Shown: positions 32,788-42,321 of the stretch, piece by piece
Layout of the letters: every line of letters begins with the position of its first letter
Numbering within the stretch: the stretch's first letter is position 1
Assembly (NCBI RefSeq): GCF_017813355.1
Contig: NZ_JAGIYZ010000003.1
Coordinates: 186,001-250,000 of the forward strand
DNA length: 64,000 nucleotides
From: Roseomonas nitratireducens
GTDB lineage: Bacteria > Pseudomonadota > Alphaproteobacteria > Acetobacterales > Acetobacteraceae
Reading direction: 5' to 3'
Position numbers and translations under genes: made by a program
The notes under the pieces: model-generated
What the model was told of the DNA's origin: nothing
Databases searched by the model: none
The model's input: only the letters and a program-made list of their open reading frames with translations

Positions 32788-34538
32788 CCACCCCCGGCGA
32801 CGGGCGCGCCGACCCGCGCGCGGCGCCGGATCCTGGCGTGGCGGACGACCAGCGCGCCGCGGCCGCGCTGCTCGCCGTCGACCCCGCGGGGCTGGGCGGC
32901 GCGGTGCTGCGCGGCGGCCCCGGGCCGGAACGCGATGGCTGGCTCGCGCTGATGCGCGCGCATCTTCCCGATGGCACGCCCTGGCGGCGCATGCCTGTCT
33001 CGGTGCCCGACAGCCGGCTGCTCGGCGGCCTCGACCTCGCCGCGACGCTCGCGGCCGGGCGGCCCGTTGCGGAACGCGGCGTACTCGCGGAAGCCGATGG
33101 CGGCGTGCTGGTGCTCGCCATGGCCGAACGCGCCGCCCCCGGGATGGCCGCGCGCATCGCCGGCGTGATGGATGCGGGGGCGGTGGCGCTGGAACGCGAT
33201 GGCATCGCCCGCCGCCTGCCCGCACGCTTCGGCCTGGTCGCGCTGGATGAGGGGGTGGAGGAGGAACGCGTCGCCGCCCCGCTCGCCGATCGCTGCGCCT
33301 TCCACCTTGCGCCCATGCCGCTGCCCGCCGCGCCGTCGCTGCCGGACATCGCCGCGGCGCGCGCGCGCCTGAACGATGTGCGCGTGCCGGAGGAGGTGCT
33401 GCGCGCGCTGGCCGGTGCTTCCCTCGCGCTCGGCATCGATTCGCTGCGCGCGCCGCTGCTCGCGCTGCGCGCGGCCATCGCCGCCGCCGCGCTGGCCGGG
33501 CGCGACGAGGTGGCCGCCGAGGATGCCGCGCGCGCCGCGCGCCTCGTGCTCGCGCCGCGCGCGACGCGCATGCCCGAGGCCGAGCAGCCGCCCGCCGAGG
33601 ACCCCCCGCCGCCTGAACAGGCCGAAGCGGGCGAAGCGCCGAAGGGCGAGACCACCGACGCGCCGCTCGAGGACCGGATCCTGGACGCGGCGCGCGCCGT
33701 GCTGCCGGAAGGCATCCTCGCCGGCCTCGGCGCCGGGATGCGCGACGCGGCGCGGCGCGGGGCCGCCGATGGCCGCGCCGGATTGCGCCAGGCGACGCCG
33801 CTGCGCGGCCGGCCCGCCGGCACGCGGCAGGGCGCGCTGCGCTCCGGCGCGCGGCTCGCGCTGGTCGAGACGCTGCGCGCTGCCGCCCCCTGGCAGCCGC
33901 TGCGCCGCAAGGGCCGCACCGGCGGGCCGAAGCTGTTCGTCAAGCGCGAGGATATCCGCCTGCGCCGCTTCGAGGCGCCGCAGGAGACCGTCGCGATCTT
34001 CGTCGTCGATGCCTCGGGTTCGGCCGCCATGCACCGGCTGGCGGAAGCCAAGGGCGCGGTCGAATTGCTGCTCGCCGATTGCTACGTCCGGCGGGACCGC
34101 GTCGCGCTGATCGGCTTCCGCGGCCGCGCGGCGGAAGTGCTGCTGCCGCCGACCGCCTCCCTGGTGCGCGCCAAGCGCTCGCTCGCGGGATTGCCGGGCG
34201 GGGGCGGCACGCCGCTCGCCGCCGGGCTCGATGCGGCGCGGGAGATGGCGATCGCCTGCCGCCGCGCCGGCCGCACGCCCCTGATCGTGCTGCTGACCGA
34301 CGGGCGGGCGAATGTCGCGCGGGATGGCACCGGCGGGCGGCCGCAGGCCGAGAAGGACGCGCTGGAATCGGCGCAGCCGCTGCGGCTCGCCGCCGTGCCG
34401 GCGCTGCTGGTGGACACCGCGCCGCGCCCGCAGCCCTTCGCGAAGGATGTCGCCGCGGCGATGGGCGCGCGCTACCTGCCGCTGCCCATGGCCGACGCGC
34501 AGCGCCTGTCCGGCGCCGTGCGCGACGCGGCGGCCTGA
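32784..34538 (+). CDS. bchD: Magnesium chelatase subunit D
   Basis: A 584-residue protein starting at GTG overlapping the bchI stop. The N-terminal half is a degenerate AAA+ module; an acidic Pro-rich linker (EAEQPPAEDPPPPEQAEAGE) joins it to the C-terminal von Willebrand A/integrin I-like domain with MIDAS residues in VDASGSAAMHRLAEAKGAV and GGGTPLAAGLDAAREM, plus TPLIVLLTDGRAN. BchD scaffolds the BchI ring. A conserved basic segment KGRTGGPKLFVKREDIRLRRF precedes the VWA domain. Confidence 0.94.
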   Translation: MTTPGDGRADPRAAPDPGVADDQRAAAALLAVDPAGLGGAVLRGGPGPERDGWLALMRAHLPDGTPWRRMPVSVPDSRLLGGLDLAATLAAGRPVAERGVLAEADGGVLVLAMAERAAPGMAARIAGVMDAGAVALERDGIARRLPARFGLVALDEGVEEERVAAPLADRCAFHLAPMPLPAAPSLPDIAAARARLNDVRVPEEVLRALAGASLALGIDSLRAPLLALRAAIAAAALAGRDEVAAEDAARAARLVLAPRATRMPEAEQPPAEDPPPPEQAEAGEAPKGETTDAPLEDRILDAARAVLPEGILAGLGAGMRDAARRGAADGRAGLRQATPLRGRPAGTRQGALRSGARLALVETLRAAAPWQPLRRKGRTGGPKLFVKREDIRLRRFEAPQETVAIFVVDASGSAAMHRLAEAKGAVELLLADCYVRRDRVALIGFRGRAAEVLLPPTASLVRAKRSLAGLPGGGGTPLAAGLDAAREMAIACRRAGRTPLIVLLTDGRANVARDGTGGRPQAEKDALESAQPLRLAAVPALLVDTAPRPQPFAKDVAAAMGARYLPLPMADAQRLSGAVRDAAA

Positions 34539-34539
34539 G

Positions 34540-35424
34540 ATGAGCGACCGCCCGCACTGGCCCTCCGACGGGCGGGACTGGCCGAACCGCGCGACGAGCC
34601 GCTTCGTCCGCGCCGGCGGGATCGACTGGCACGTCCAGGTGGCGGGGCAGGGGCCCGTCCTGCTGCTGCTGCACGGCACCGCCGCCGCGACGCATTCCTG
34701 GCGCGACCTGCTGCCGCTGCTGTCGCCGCACGCCACCGTGGTCGCGCCGGACCTGCCGGGCCACGGCTTCACCGCGCTGCCGGCCGATATCGGGCTGACG
34801 CTGCCCGGCATGGCGCGGCTGGTCGATGCGCTGCTCACCACGCTGGGGCTGACGCCGGATGTCGCGGTCGGCCATTCGGCGGGCGCTGCGGTCGCGCTGC
34901 GCATGGCGCTCGACGGGCGCATCGCGCCACGCGCCGTGGTCAGCCTGAACGGCGCGCTGACGCCGTTGGGGGAGGAGCACGCCGCCTTCTTCACCCGTGC
35001 GGCGCGGATGCTGGTGGGGCTGCCCTTCGTGCCGCGGCTGTTCGCGTGGCGGGCGGCGGACCGCGCCGTCGCGGAACGCCTGCTGCGCGACACCGGGTCG
35101 CGCATCGATGCGCGCGGGGTCGATCTCTATGCGCGGCTGTTCCGCCGGGCGGGGCATCTGTCCGGCGCGCTGCGCATGATGGCGAACTGGGACCTGAAGC
35201 CGCTGCTGCGCGACCTGCCGCGCCTCGCGTCCGACCTGCTGCTGGTGGTGGGCGGCAACGACCGCACCATCCCGCCGGAGAAGGCGCAGCGCGTCGCGGC
35301 GATCGCCCCGCATGCGCGGATCGAGCGCCTGCCCGGACTCGGGCACCTGGCGCATGAGGAACGGCCCGACCTCGTCGCCGCCATCCTGCTTCGATTGCTC
35401 CAGCGGGAGATGGCCGAGACGTGA
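34540..35424 (+). CDS. bchO: Alpha/beta hydrolase BchO
   Basis: A 294-residue alpha/beta hydrolase usually found after bchD. It shows the oxyanion-hole LLLLHGTAAATHSWRDLLP, the nucleophile elbow VGHSAGAAVALRMAL and the catalytic His near LPGLGHLAHEERPDL. BchO is conserved in photosynthesis clusters and thought to assist Mg chelation or ester handling; its substrate is not settled. The ATG lies 1 nt after the bchD stop. Confidence 0.92.
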   Translation: MSDRPHWPSDGRDWPNRATSRFVRAGGIDWHVQVAGQGPVLLLLHGTAAATHSWRDLLPLLSPHATVVAPDLPGHGFTALPADIGLTLPGMARLVDALLTTLGLTPDVAVGHSAGAAVALRMALDGRIAPRAVVSLNGALTPLGEEHAAFFTRAARMLVGLPFVPRLFAWRAADRAVAERLLRDTGSRIDARGVDLYARLFRRAGHLSGALRMMANWDLKPLLRDLPRLASDLLLVVGGNDRTIPPEKAQRVAAIAPHARIERLPGLGHLAHEERPDLVAAILLRLLQREMAET

Positions 35425-36722
35425 CCGAAGCGCGCTTCCTGCCGGCATCGCATCCGCTGCGACGCGAACTGAACGACGAGGTCCATGCCCGGCCGCCCGA
35501 GGCGCTGAGCCCGCCCTGCCGCATCTCCCACTTCGCGCTGATCCCGCCCGAGGGCGCGCCGCGCGAACAGACGCTCGCCGCGGTGCAGGACCTCGCCGCG
35601 CGGGTCGGCGCCGCGGGGCCGCCGGCCGGCGCTTCGCACCACAGCGCGGATTTCGGGCCGTTCCGTCTGAAATGGGAACGGCACACGGAATTCTCGCGCT
35701 TCATGATCATCGCGCCGGGCGCGACGGATGATCCCTTCGGCGCGCCCGCGCTCGGCCTGCTGCCGGAGGACTGGGTCTCCGCCCTGCCGGGCCAGGTGAT
35801 CGCCGCGCAGCATGTCGCGCTGATGCCCGACCCGGGCGGGCCGATCGACATCGCCGCGCTCTCGATGCGCCACTTCGCCGGCAACCACTTGCTGGGCGCC
35901 GATGTCAGCGCGGGCCGCGCCGTCGCGCTCACCGACTTCCGCATCCGGGAGGACGGGTTCAGCCGCATGCTCGTGCTCGACCGCGGCACGGGCGAACGCC
36001 AGGCGGGGCGGATCGTCCAGCGGCTGCTCGAGATCGACACCTACCGCGTGACGGCGCTGCTGGCGTTTCCGCTGGCGCGCGAATTGTCCCCCGTGCTCGG
36101 CGCGCAGGAGAGGGAACTCGCGGCCATCACCGACGCGCTGGTGGATTGCGGGGAGAATGACGAGCCCGTGCTGCTCGACCGCCTCACGCGCCTGGCCGCG
36201 CAGATCGAGAGCGGCGAGGCACGCAGCCGCTACCGCTTCTCCGCCGCCTCGGCCTATTACGAGATCGTCCGCCAGCGGATCGAGGATCTGCGCGAGGAGC
36301 GGATCGAGGGTCTGCAGACCTTCCACGAATTCATCGAGCGCCGCATGGCGCCGGCGATGAACACCTGCCTTGCGATGGGGCAGCGGCAGGTCATGCTCTC
36401 CCAGCGCGTCGCGCGCGCGACGCAACTGCTCTCGACCCGCGTGGGCGTGACGCGGGAGAGGCAGAACCAGTCGCTGCTCGCCTCGATGGACCGGCGCGCG
36501 AAGCTGCAACTGCGCCTGCAGCAGACGGTCGAGGGGCTCTCTGTCGCCGCCATCACCTACTACCTGGTGGGGCTCATCGCCTATGCGGCCAAGTCGGCCG
36601 CGGAAGGCGGGCTGCCGCTGCGGGCCGAGATCGCGACCGGCCTCGCCGTGCCGCTGGTCGCCGCCGCCGTATGGTTCGGGACGCGGCGCGTGCGCCGGCG
36701 GATGGAACGGGAGGACACATGA
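35421..36722 (+). CDS. DUF3422 membrane-anchored protein inside the bch-crt operon
   Basis: A 433-residue protein starting at GTG overlapping the bchO stop and ending over the crtB ATG, so it is fully coupled. The N-terminus SHPLRRELNDEVHARPPEALSPPCRISHFALI and LPEDWVSALPGQVIAAQHVALM match what I recall of DUF3422. A long helical central part (about 215-350) is followed by two C-terminal hydrophobic segments (about 370-395 and 400-420). The function is unknown. It is not a standard photosynthesis-cluster gene, though DUF3422 genes occur near bchO/crtB in some relatives. Confidence 0.8.
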   Translation: MTEARFLPASHPLRRELNDEVHARPPEALSPPCRISHFALIPPEGAPREQTLAAVQDLAARVGAAGPPAGASHHSADFGPFRLKWERHTEFSRFMIIAPGATDDPFGAPALGLLPEDWVSALPGQVIAAQHVALMPDPGGPIDIAALSMRHFAGNHLLGADVSAGRAVALTDFRIREDGFSRMLVLDRGTGERQAGRIVQRLLEIDTYRVTALLAFPLARELSPVLGAQERELAAITDALVDCGENDEPVLLDRLTRLAAQIESGEARSRYRFSAASAYYEIVRQRIEDLREERIEGLQTFHEFIERRMAPAMNTCLAMGQRQVMLSQRVARATQLLSTRVGVTRERQNQSLLASMDRRAKLQLRLQQTVEGLSVAAITYYLVGLIAYAAKSAAEGGLPLRAEIATGLAVPLVAAAVWFGTRRVRRRMEREDT

Positions 36723-37780
36723 CCGGCTTCCGCATCGCAGAGGCGGATCTCGCCCATTGCCGCGCCCTGCTCGCGGGCGGGTCGAAATCCTTCCACGCGG
36801 CCTCGCTGCTGCTGCCGCGACGGATCGCGGCGCCCGCCACCGCGCTCTACGCCTTCTGCCGCGTGGCGGATGACGAGATCGACCTGTCGGGCGGCAAGCA
36901 GGAAGCGCTCCTGCGGCTGACGGCGCGACTCGACGCGGCCTATGCCGGTACGCCGCAGGACGATCCGGTCGATCGCGCCTTCGCTGCGGTGGTCGAGCAT
37001 TTCGGCATTCCCCGCGCGCTGCCCGAGGCGCTGCTGGAGGGACTCGCCTGGGACGCGGCGGGGCTGCGCTATGCCGACATGGCCGCGCTCGAAGCCTATG
37101 CGACGCGCGTCGCGGGGACGGTCGGCGCGATGATGACGCTGCTGATGGGGGTGAGGGACCCGCGCGCCATCGCGCGCGCCTGCGACCTCGGGCTCGGCAT
37201 GCAGCTGACCAACATCGCGCGCGACGTGGGCGAGGATGCGCGGGAAGGGCGGCTCTACCTGCCGCTCGACTGGCTGGCGGAGGAAGGGATCGCGCCGGAG
37301 GATTTCCTCGCCGCGCCGGCCTTCACCCCGGCGATCGCGCGGCTGGTCGCGCGGCTGCTCGCGGCGGCGGACGGGCATTACGCGCGCGCGGCCGCCGGCA
37401 TCGCGCTGCTGCCGCGCGACTGCCGCGCGGGGATCGGCGCGGCGCGCGTCATCTACTCGGAGATCGGGCGGGAGCTCGAACGCAACGGCCTCGATTCCAT
37501 CAACCGGCGCGCCGTGGTGCCGGGCTGGCGCAAGGCGGTGCTGCTGGCGCGCGCGGCGGGCGCGATGGTCGGCCGGGCGCGGGGTGCCGGCGAGCCGCCC
37601 TGCGAGGCCGCGTCCTACCTGGTCGATGCGGTGGCCGAGGCGCCTTATCCCGCGGGCCTGATCCCGCGCGGCTGGGGCAATCGCCTGGTCTGGGCGCTTG
37701 AAGTGATGGACCGGATCGACCGGGAGCAGGGCGCCAAGCGTCCATCTCAAAGGACATATCAAACCGTCAGCGCGGATTGA
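36719..37780 (+). CDS. crtB: Phytoene synthase
   Basis: A 353-residue enzyme that joins two GGPP into phytoene. The Asp-rich motifs are RVADDEIDL (about 58-66) and NIARDVGEDAREGRLYLPLDWL (about 172-193); SKSFHAASLLLPRRI is the usual N-terminal block. The start overlaps the preceding stop (ATGA). The last codons of crtB contain the PpsR-like box of bchE. Confidence 0.95.
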   Translation: MTGFRIAEADLAHCRALLAGGSKSFHAASLLLPRRIAAPATALYAFCRVADDEIDLSGGKQEALLRLTARLDAAYAGTPQDDPVDRAFAAVVEHFGIPRALPEALLEGLAWDAAGLRYADMAALEAYATRVAGTVGAMMTLLMGVRDPRAIARACDLGLGMQLTNIARDVGEDAREGRLYLPLDWLAEEGIAPEDFLAAPAFTPAIARLVARLLAAADGHYARAAAGIALLPRDCRAGIGAARVIYSEIGRELERNGLDSINRRAVVPGWRKAVLLARAAGAMVGRARGAGEPPCEAASYLVDAVAEAPYPAGLIPRGWGNRLVWALEVMDRIDREQGAKRPSQRTYQTVSAD

Positions 37781-37782
37781 CA
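37765..37782. promoter_or_regulatory. PpsR-like box and -35 for bchE (CGT-N12-ACA)
   Basis: CGTCAGCGCGGATTGACA overlaps the crtB stop codon. It deviates from TGT-N12-ACA by one base and ends in TTGACA, which can serve as the -35 hexamer for bchE, 74 nt before its ATG. No good -10 is evident. The design matches the boxes before crtE, bchC and bchF. Confidence 0.5.
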
Positions 37783-37855
37783 CAGCGCAAAGCGTGCCGG
37801 TGTCGCAACGCGCAGCCTGGACCATGCCGCGTCGGAAGCGGCGGGAGGCCCCGGC

Positions 37856-39586
37856 ATGCGCATTGTCCTCATCCACCCCAACTACCACTCCGGCGGCGCC
37901 GAGATCGCGGGCAACTGGCCGCCGGCCTGGGTGGCCTACCTCTCCGGCTTCCTGAAGGCCGAGGGCTTCACCGACATCACCTTCATCGACGCGATGACCC
38001 ACCACCTGACGCATGACCAGGTGCGGGAACGTCTCGTTGCGCTGCAGCCCGACGTGATCGGCGCGACGGCCATCACGCCCGCGATCTACGAGGCCGAGTC
38101 GATCCTCAAGGTGGCGAAGGAGACCTGCCCCGGCGCGGTGACGGTGCTCGGCGGCATCCACGGCACCTTCATGTATCCGCAGGTGCTGGCCGAGGCACCG
38201 TGGATCGACGTGGTCGTGCGTGGCGAGGGCGAGCAGGTGCTGACCGACCTCGTGCGCTGCATCGACGAGGGTCGCTGGCCCGCCGAGCGCGAAAAGGTGA
38301 AGGGCATCGCCTTCGCCGATGGGAACGGCAAGGTGGTCGCGACGCCTGCCTGCCCGCCGATCAAGGATGTGGACCGCATCGTCGCGGACTGGGGCATCCT
38401 CGACTGGTCGAAATACGTCTACATCCCGATGAACACCAAGGTCGCGATCCCGAACCTCGCGCGCGGCTGCCCCTTCACCTGTTCCTTCTGCAGCCAGTGG
38501 AAGTTCTGGCGCGACTACCGCGTGCGGGACCCGCGCAAGGTGGTGGACGAGATCGAGGATCTCGTGCGCAACCACGGCGTCGGCTTCTTCATCCTGGCCG
38601 ATGAGGAACCGACCATCCACAAGAAGAAGTTCGTCGAGTTCTGCGAGGCGCTGATCGAGCGCAACCTGCCCGTGCTGTGGGGCATCAACACCCGCGTCAC
38701 CGACATCCTGCGCGACGAGGCGCTGCTGCCGCTCTATCGCAAGGCCGGGCTGATCCACATCTCGCTCGGCACCGAGGCGGCCGCGCAGCTCAAGCTCGAC
38801 CGCTTCAACAAGGAGACGACGGTCGCGCAGAACAAGAAGGCGATCCAGCTGCTGCGCCAGAACGGTATCGTGGCCGAGGCGCAGTTCATCGTCGGGCTCG
38901 AGAACGAGACGCCGGAGACGCTGGAAGAGACCTACCGTATGGCGCTCGACTGGAATCCGGACATGGCGAACTGGGCCATGTACACGCCCTGGCCGTTCAA
39001 CGACCTGTTCAAGGAGCTGGGCGACAAGGTCGAGGTGTTCGACTTTTCCAAATACAACTTCGTCACGCCGATCATGAAGCCCGATGCGATGGACCGGGCG
39101 ACGCTGCTCGACCGCACCATGCACAACTACCGGCGCTTCTACCTGCGCAAGACCTTCTTGGGTTACCCCTGGATCCGCGACAAGGTGAAGCGGAAGTACA
39201 TGCTGGGCTGCCTCTGGGCCTTCGCGAAAAGCGGCTTCCAGCGGACCTTCTACGACCTCGGCAAGGTCGGCTACTGGGGGCCGCAGTCGAAGAAGAACGT
39301 CGACTTCCACTTCGACGAGAGCCGCACGCTGACGACCGAGGCCGCGCGCGCCCCGCACAACGCCATGTGGAAAACCATGCACCGGCCGAAGGTGAAGCTG
39401 CCGGCGGCGAATGCGGCCGCCGATGCGCGCGCCTGCGGCGGCGGCACCGAGCAGATGGAGGAATCCCGCGCGGCCGATGTGCGCGCCTGCGGCGGCGGGT
39501 CCGACCAGCTGACGGAGGCGCAGATGGATGCCGTCACCGCCGCGCAGCGCGCGCCGCGCGAACGGGCGTCGCTGCAGGGGGACTAG
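37856..39586 (+). CDS. bchE: Anaerobic Mg-protoporphyrin IX monomethyl ester cyclase (B12, radical SAM)
   Basis: A 576-residue enzyme that forms ring E without O2. It has an N-terminal cobalamin-binding region ([40 protein letters not shown]) and a radical SAM core with the cluster motif [12 protein letters not shown] (CxxxCxxC). The substrate/barrel region [24 protein letters not shown] and the BchE-specific [17 protein letters not shown] follow. The C-terminal tail carries two near-identical copies of ADxRACGGG. Its separate PpsR-like promoter fits low-oxygen induction. Confidence 0.95.
   Translation: MRIVLIHPNYHSGGAEIAGNWPPAWVAYLSGFLKAEGFTDITFIDAMTHHLTHDQVRERLVALQPDVIGATAITPAIYEAESILKVAKETCPGAVTVLGGIHGTFMYPQVLAEAPWIDVVVRGEGEQVLTDLVRCIDEGRWPAEREKVKGIAFADGNGKVVATPACPPIKDVDRIVADWGILDWSKYVYIPMNTKVAIPNLARGCPFTCSFCSQWKFWRDYRVRDPRKVVDEIEDLVRNHGVGFFILADEEPTIHKKKFVEFCEALIERNLPVLWGINTRVTDILRDEALLPLYRKAGLIHISLGTEAAAQLKLDRFNKETTVAQNKKAIQLLRQNGIVAEAQFIVGLENETPETLEETYRMALDWNPDMANWAMYTPWPFNDLFKELGDKVEVFDFSKYNFVTPIMKPDAMDRATLLDRTMHNYRRFYLRKTFLGYPWIRDKVKRKYMLGCLWAFAKSGFQRTFYDLGKVGYWGPQSKKNVDFHFDESRTLTTEAARAPHNAMWKTMHRPKVKLPAANAAADARACGGGTEQMEESRAADVRACGGGSDQLTEAQMDAVTAAQRAPRERASLQGD
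39422..39498 (+). repeat. Tandem repeat in the bchE 3' end encoding two RACGGG motifs
   Basis: Two 23-nt copies, at 39422-39444 and 39476-39498, differ at one base and encode DARACGGG and DVRACGGG about 18 residues apart. The units look like a recent in-frame duplication in the C-terminal tail. Confidence 0.7.
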
Positions 39587-39590
39587 CGCC

Positions 39591-40193
39591 ATGTCCCAGG
39601 CTTCGGCGCGCATCGGGCCCAACGCGGTCACGCGCCTGGCCGAAGCGCTGGAGGCGGTGCGCGGGGCCGGGGGCGCGCGGGCCGTCTTCGGCCGCGCGGG
39701 CCTCGCGCACCGCCTGGCGGCCCCGCCCGAGCGGATGGTCGAGGAAGCCGAGGTCGTCGCCCTGCACGCGGCCTTGCGCGAGACGCTGCCGGCGGAGGAG
39801 GCGGAGGCGATCGCGCGCGACGCCGGCCGCCGCACGGCGGACTACCTGCTCGCGCACCGCATCCCGCGCCCGATGCGCCTGGTGCTGCCGCACCTGCCGG
39901 CGCGCGCCGCCGCCTGGATCCTGCTCAAGGCGATCGGGCGGCATGCCTGGACCTTCGCCGGCAGCGGCCGCTTCGCCGTGCTGCCCGGCCAGCCCGTGCG
40001 CTTTTCCATCGCGGGCAGTCCGCTCGCGCGCGGGGCCGCGGCGACGCATGCGGCCTGCGGCTACTACGCCGCGACCTTCGAGGGGCTGTTCCGCGCCCTG
40101 GTGCATCCCGCGACGCGGATCGAGGAGGTCGCCTGCGAGGCGATGGGCGCCCCTTGCTGCCTGTTCGAGGCGCGATGGGCGGAAAGGGTTTGA
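39591..40193 (+). CDS. bchJ: BchJ, 4-vinyl reductase-domain protein
   Basis: A 200-residue V4R-domain protein usually downstream of bchE. The V4R part (about 100-195) has HAWTFAGSGRFAVL, GSPLARGAAATHAACGYYAATFEGLFRALVHP and the Cys-rich VACEAMGAPCCLFEAR. BchJ was named as a divinyl reductase, but later work suggests a porphyrin carrier or metal-binding role. It starts 4 nt after bchE. Its end is 6 nt from the crtE operator. Confidence 0.9.
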   Translation: MSQASARIGPNAVTRLAEALEAVRGAGGARAVFGRAGLAHRLAAPPERMVEEAEVVALHAALRETLPAEEAEAIARDAGRRTADYLLAHRIPRPMRLVLPHLPARAAAWILLKAIGRHAWTFAGSGRFAVLPGQPVRFSIAGSPLARGAAATHAACGYYAATFEGLFRALVHPATRIEEVACEAMGAPCCLFEARWAERV

Positions 40194-40199
40194 CAGGAC

Positions 40200-40217
40200 T
40201 GTCCACAAAGATTGACA
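40200..40217. promoter_or_regulatory. PpsR/CrtJ-type box and -35 for crtE, perfect TGT-N12-ACA
   Basis: TGTCCACAAAGATTGACA lies in the 87-bp bchJ-crtE gap. It ends in TTGACA, a consensus -35 hexamer; an AT-rich stretch around 40228-40240 could hold the -10. Another TTGACA occurs 22 bp upstream at 40190-40195. Confidence 0.65.
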
Positions 40218-40280
40218 GTTAAGACTGATCGATCAAATTGACGATCCACGCGGCGCACCGGGCGCCGCAGGGAGAGGCCC

Positions 40281-41147
40281 ATGGACGCGGCGACACGCAT
40301 CGAGGCCACGCTGGCCGATTCCGTCCTGCTGGCCGAAGCGGCCGGCGCACCGCCCCGCCTCGCCGCCGCGATGCGGCACGCGGTCTTCCCCAAGGGCGCG
40401 CGCATCCGCCCGCGGCTGACGCTCGCCGTCGCCATGGCCTGCGGCGACGACCGGCCGCGGCTGTCCAGCGCGGCGGCGGCGTCGATCGAGCTGCTGCACT
40501 GCGCCTCGCTCGTGCATGACGACCTGCCCTGCTTCGACGACGCGGATACGCGCCGCGGCAAGCCTTCCGTGCATCGCGCCTTCGGGGAACCGCTCGCGGT
40601 GCTCGCCGGCGACGCGCTGATCATCCTCGCCTTCCAGACGGTCGCGCGCGCCGCGCCCTGCGCGCCGGAACGCCTCGCCGCCGTGATCGGCGCGGTGGGC
40701 GACGGCGTCGGCGTGCCCTTCGGCATCGTCGCGGGCCAGGCCTGGGAATGCGAGACGGAGGTCAACCTCTCCGACTACCAGCGGCAGAAGACGGGCGCGC
40801 TGTTCGCGGCCGCCGCGGTCGCCGGCGCGGCGGCCGCGGGCATCGCCGATGCCGAGGCCTGGCGCCTGCTCGGCGACCGGCTGGGCGAGGCCTACCAGGT
40901 CGCGGACGATCTGCGCGACGCGGTGGAGGACGAGGCGACGATCGGCAAGCCGGTCGGGCGCGACAAGGCGCTGGGCCGCCCGAGCGCGGTCGCCGAGTTC
41001 GGCCTGAAGGGCGCGATCGCCCGGCTCGCGATGCTGGCCGACGGCGCGGTCGCCGCGATCCCGGACTGCCCGGGCCAGAAGCTGCTGCGGGCCGCGATCC
41101 TCGCGGAGACGGCCCGCCTCCTGCCGGCCAAGCTGGCCGCGGCTTGA
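40281..41147 (+). CDS. crtE: Geranylgeranyl diphosphate synthase
   Basis: A 288-residue isoprenyl diphosphate synthase with the first Asp-rich motif HDDLPCFDDADTRRGKPSVH, a conserved GDALIILAF, and the second motif YQVADDLRDAVED. It makes GGPP for both phytoene (CrtB) and the bacteriochlorophyll tail (BchG). GGGAGAGG precedes the ATG. It forms a two-gene unit with crtF. Confidence 0.94.
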   Translation: MDAATRIEATLADSVLLAEAAGAPPRLAAAMRHAVFPKGARIRPRLTLAVAMACGDDRPRLSSAAAASIELLHCASLVHDDLPCFDDADTRRGKPSVHRAFGEPLAVLAGDALIILAFQTVARAAPCAPERLAAVIGAVGDGVGVPFGIVAGQAWECETEVNLSDYQRQKTGALFAAAAVAGAAAAGIADAEAWRLLGDRLGEAYQVADDLRDAVEDEATIGKPVGRDKALGRPSAVAEFGLKGAIARLAMLADGAVAAIPDCPGQKLLRAAILAETARLLPAKLAAA

Positions 41148-41157
41148 GCGGCCCGGC

Positions 41158-42312
41158 ATGTCCGGCGCCGACACATTGGGCGCGGCCGGTCCGCCCTCGT
41201 TCCTCGACCGCTTCCGGTCCTTCCGGGAAGGGCTGGCGGCGCGGCCGGGCTTTCGCCGCTGGGCCGCGCGCTTCCCGCTGACGCGGCCCTTCGCGCGGCG
41301 GCGGGCGCGGGCGCTCTTCGACCTGTGTGCGGGCTTCGTCTACACGCAGGTGCTGCTGGCCTGCGTGCGGCTCGATGTCTTCGCCATCCTCGCGCAGCAG
41401 CCGATGCCGACGCAGCGCCTCGCGCAGCGAATCGGCCTGCCGCTCGAATCGGCCGAACGGCTGATGGCCGCGGCGGCCTCGCTCGGCCTGACGGCGCGGC
41501 GCTCGGACGGGGCCTGGGCAATCGGCCCGCTCGGCGCGGCGATGATCGGCAATGACGGCCTGGCCGCGATGGTCGAGCACCATGCGATGCTCTACGCCGA
41601 CCTCGCCGACCCGGTGGCGCTGCTGCGCCGGCCGCGCGGGGGCAATGCGTTGTCCTCCTACTGGGCCTATTCGGGCGCCGAGTCGCCGGGCGAGGTCGGG
41701 GCGGATCGCATCCGCGACTACACCGCGCTGATGGCCGCGAGCCAGCCGATGGTGGCGGAGGAGGTGCTCGCCACCTACCGCTTCGACGCGCATCGCGCGG
41801 TGCTCGACGTGGGCGGCGGCAATGGCGCCTTCCTGCGCGCCGTGGCGGCCGAGGCGCGTGCGCCGCGGCTGATGCTGTTCGACCTGCCGGCGGTGGCCGA
41901 GGAGGCGCGGGCGCGCTTCGCCGCGGCGGGACTCGGCGCGCGCGCGAGCGTGTTCGGCGGCGACTTCACGAAGGACGCGCTGCCCGAGGGGGCGGACCTC
42001 ATCACCCTCGTGCGCGTCCTGCATGACCATGACGACGATGTGTCCTCGGCGCTGCTCGCGCGCATCCGCGCCGCGCTGCCGCCAGGTGGGCGGATCCTGA
42101 TCGCGGAGCCGATGTCCGGCACGGCGGGCGCGGAGCCGATGGGCGAGGCCTATTTCGGCTTCTACCTGCTGGCCATGGGCCGCGGGCGGCCGCGCCGGCC
42201 GGAGGAGATCGCCGCGATGCTGGCGGCGGCGGGCTTCGCCCGGCCGCGTCTGCTGCCGACGCCGACGCCGCTGCTCACGCGCGTCATCGTCGCGGATGTT
42301 GCGTCGCCATGA
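41158..42312 (+). CDS. crtF: Demethylspheroidene/hydroxyneurosporene O-methyltransferase
   Basis: A 384-residue SAM methyltransferase of the O-MT/dimerisation type. An N-terminal dimerisation/winged-helix part (FDLCAGFVYTQVLLACVRLDVFAIL, LAQRIGLPLESAERLMAAAASLGL) is followed by the SAM motif AVLDVGGGNGAFLRAVAAEA and the active-site region LVRVLHDHDDDVSSALLARI. It methylates the 1-hydroxy group of acyclic carotenoids made by CrtC. It follows crtE by 10 nt. Confidence 0.92.
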   Translation: MSGADTLGAAGPPSFLDRFRSFREGLAARPGFRRWAARFPLTRPFARRRARALFDLCAGFVYTQVLLACVRLDVFAILAQQPMPTQRLAQRIGLPLESAERLMAAAASLGLTARRSDGAWAIGPLGAAMIGNDGLAAMVEHHAMLYADLADPVALLRRPRGGNALSSYWAYSGAESPGEVGADRIRDYTALMAASQPMVAEEVLATYRFDAHRAVLDVGGGNGAFLRAVAAEARAPRLMLFDLPAVAEEARARFAAAGLGARASVFGGDFTKDALPEGADLITLVRVLHDHDDDVSSALLARIRAALPPGGRILIAEPMSGTAGAEPMGEAYFGFYLLAMGRGRPRRPEEIAAMLAAAGFARPRLLPTPTPLLTRVIVADVASP

Positions 42313-42321
42313 CACGTCATG

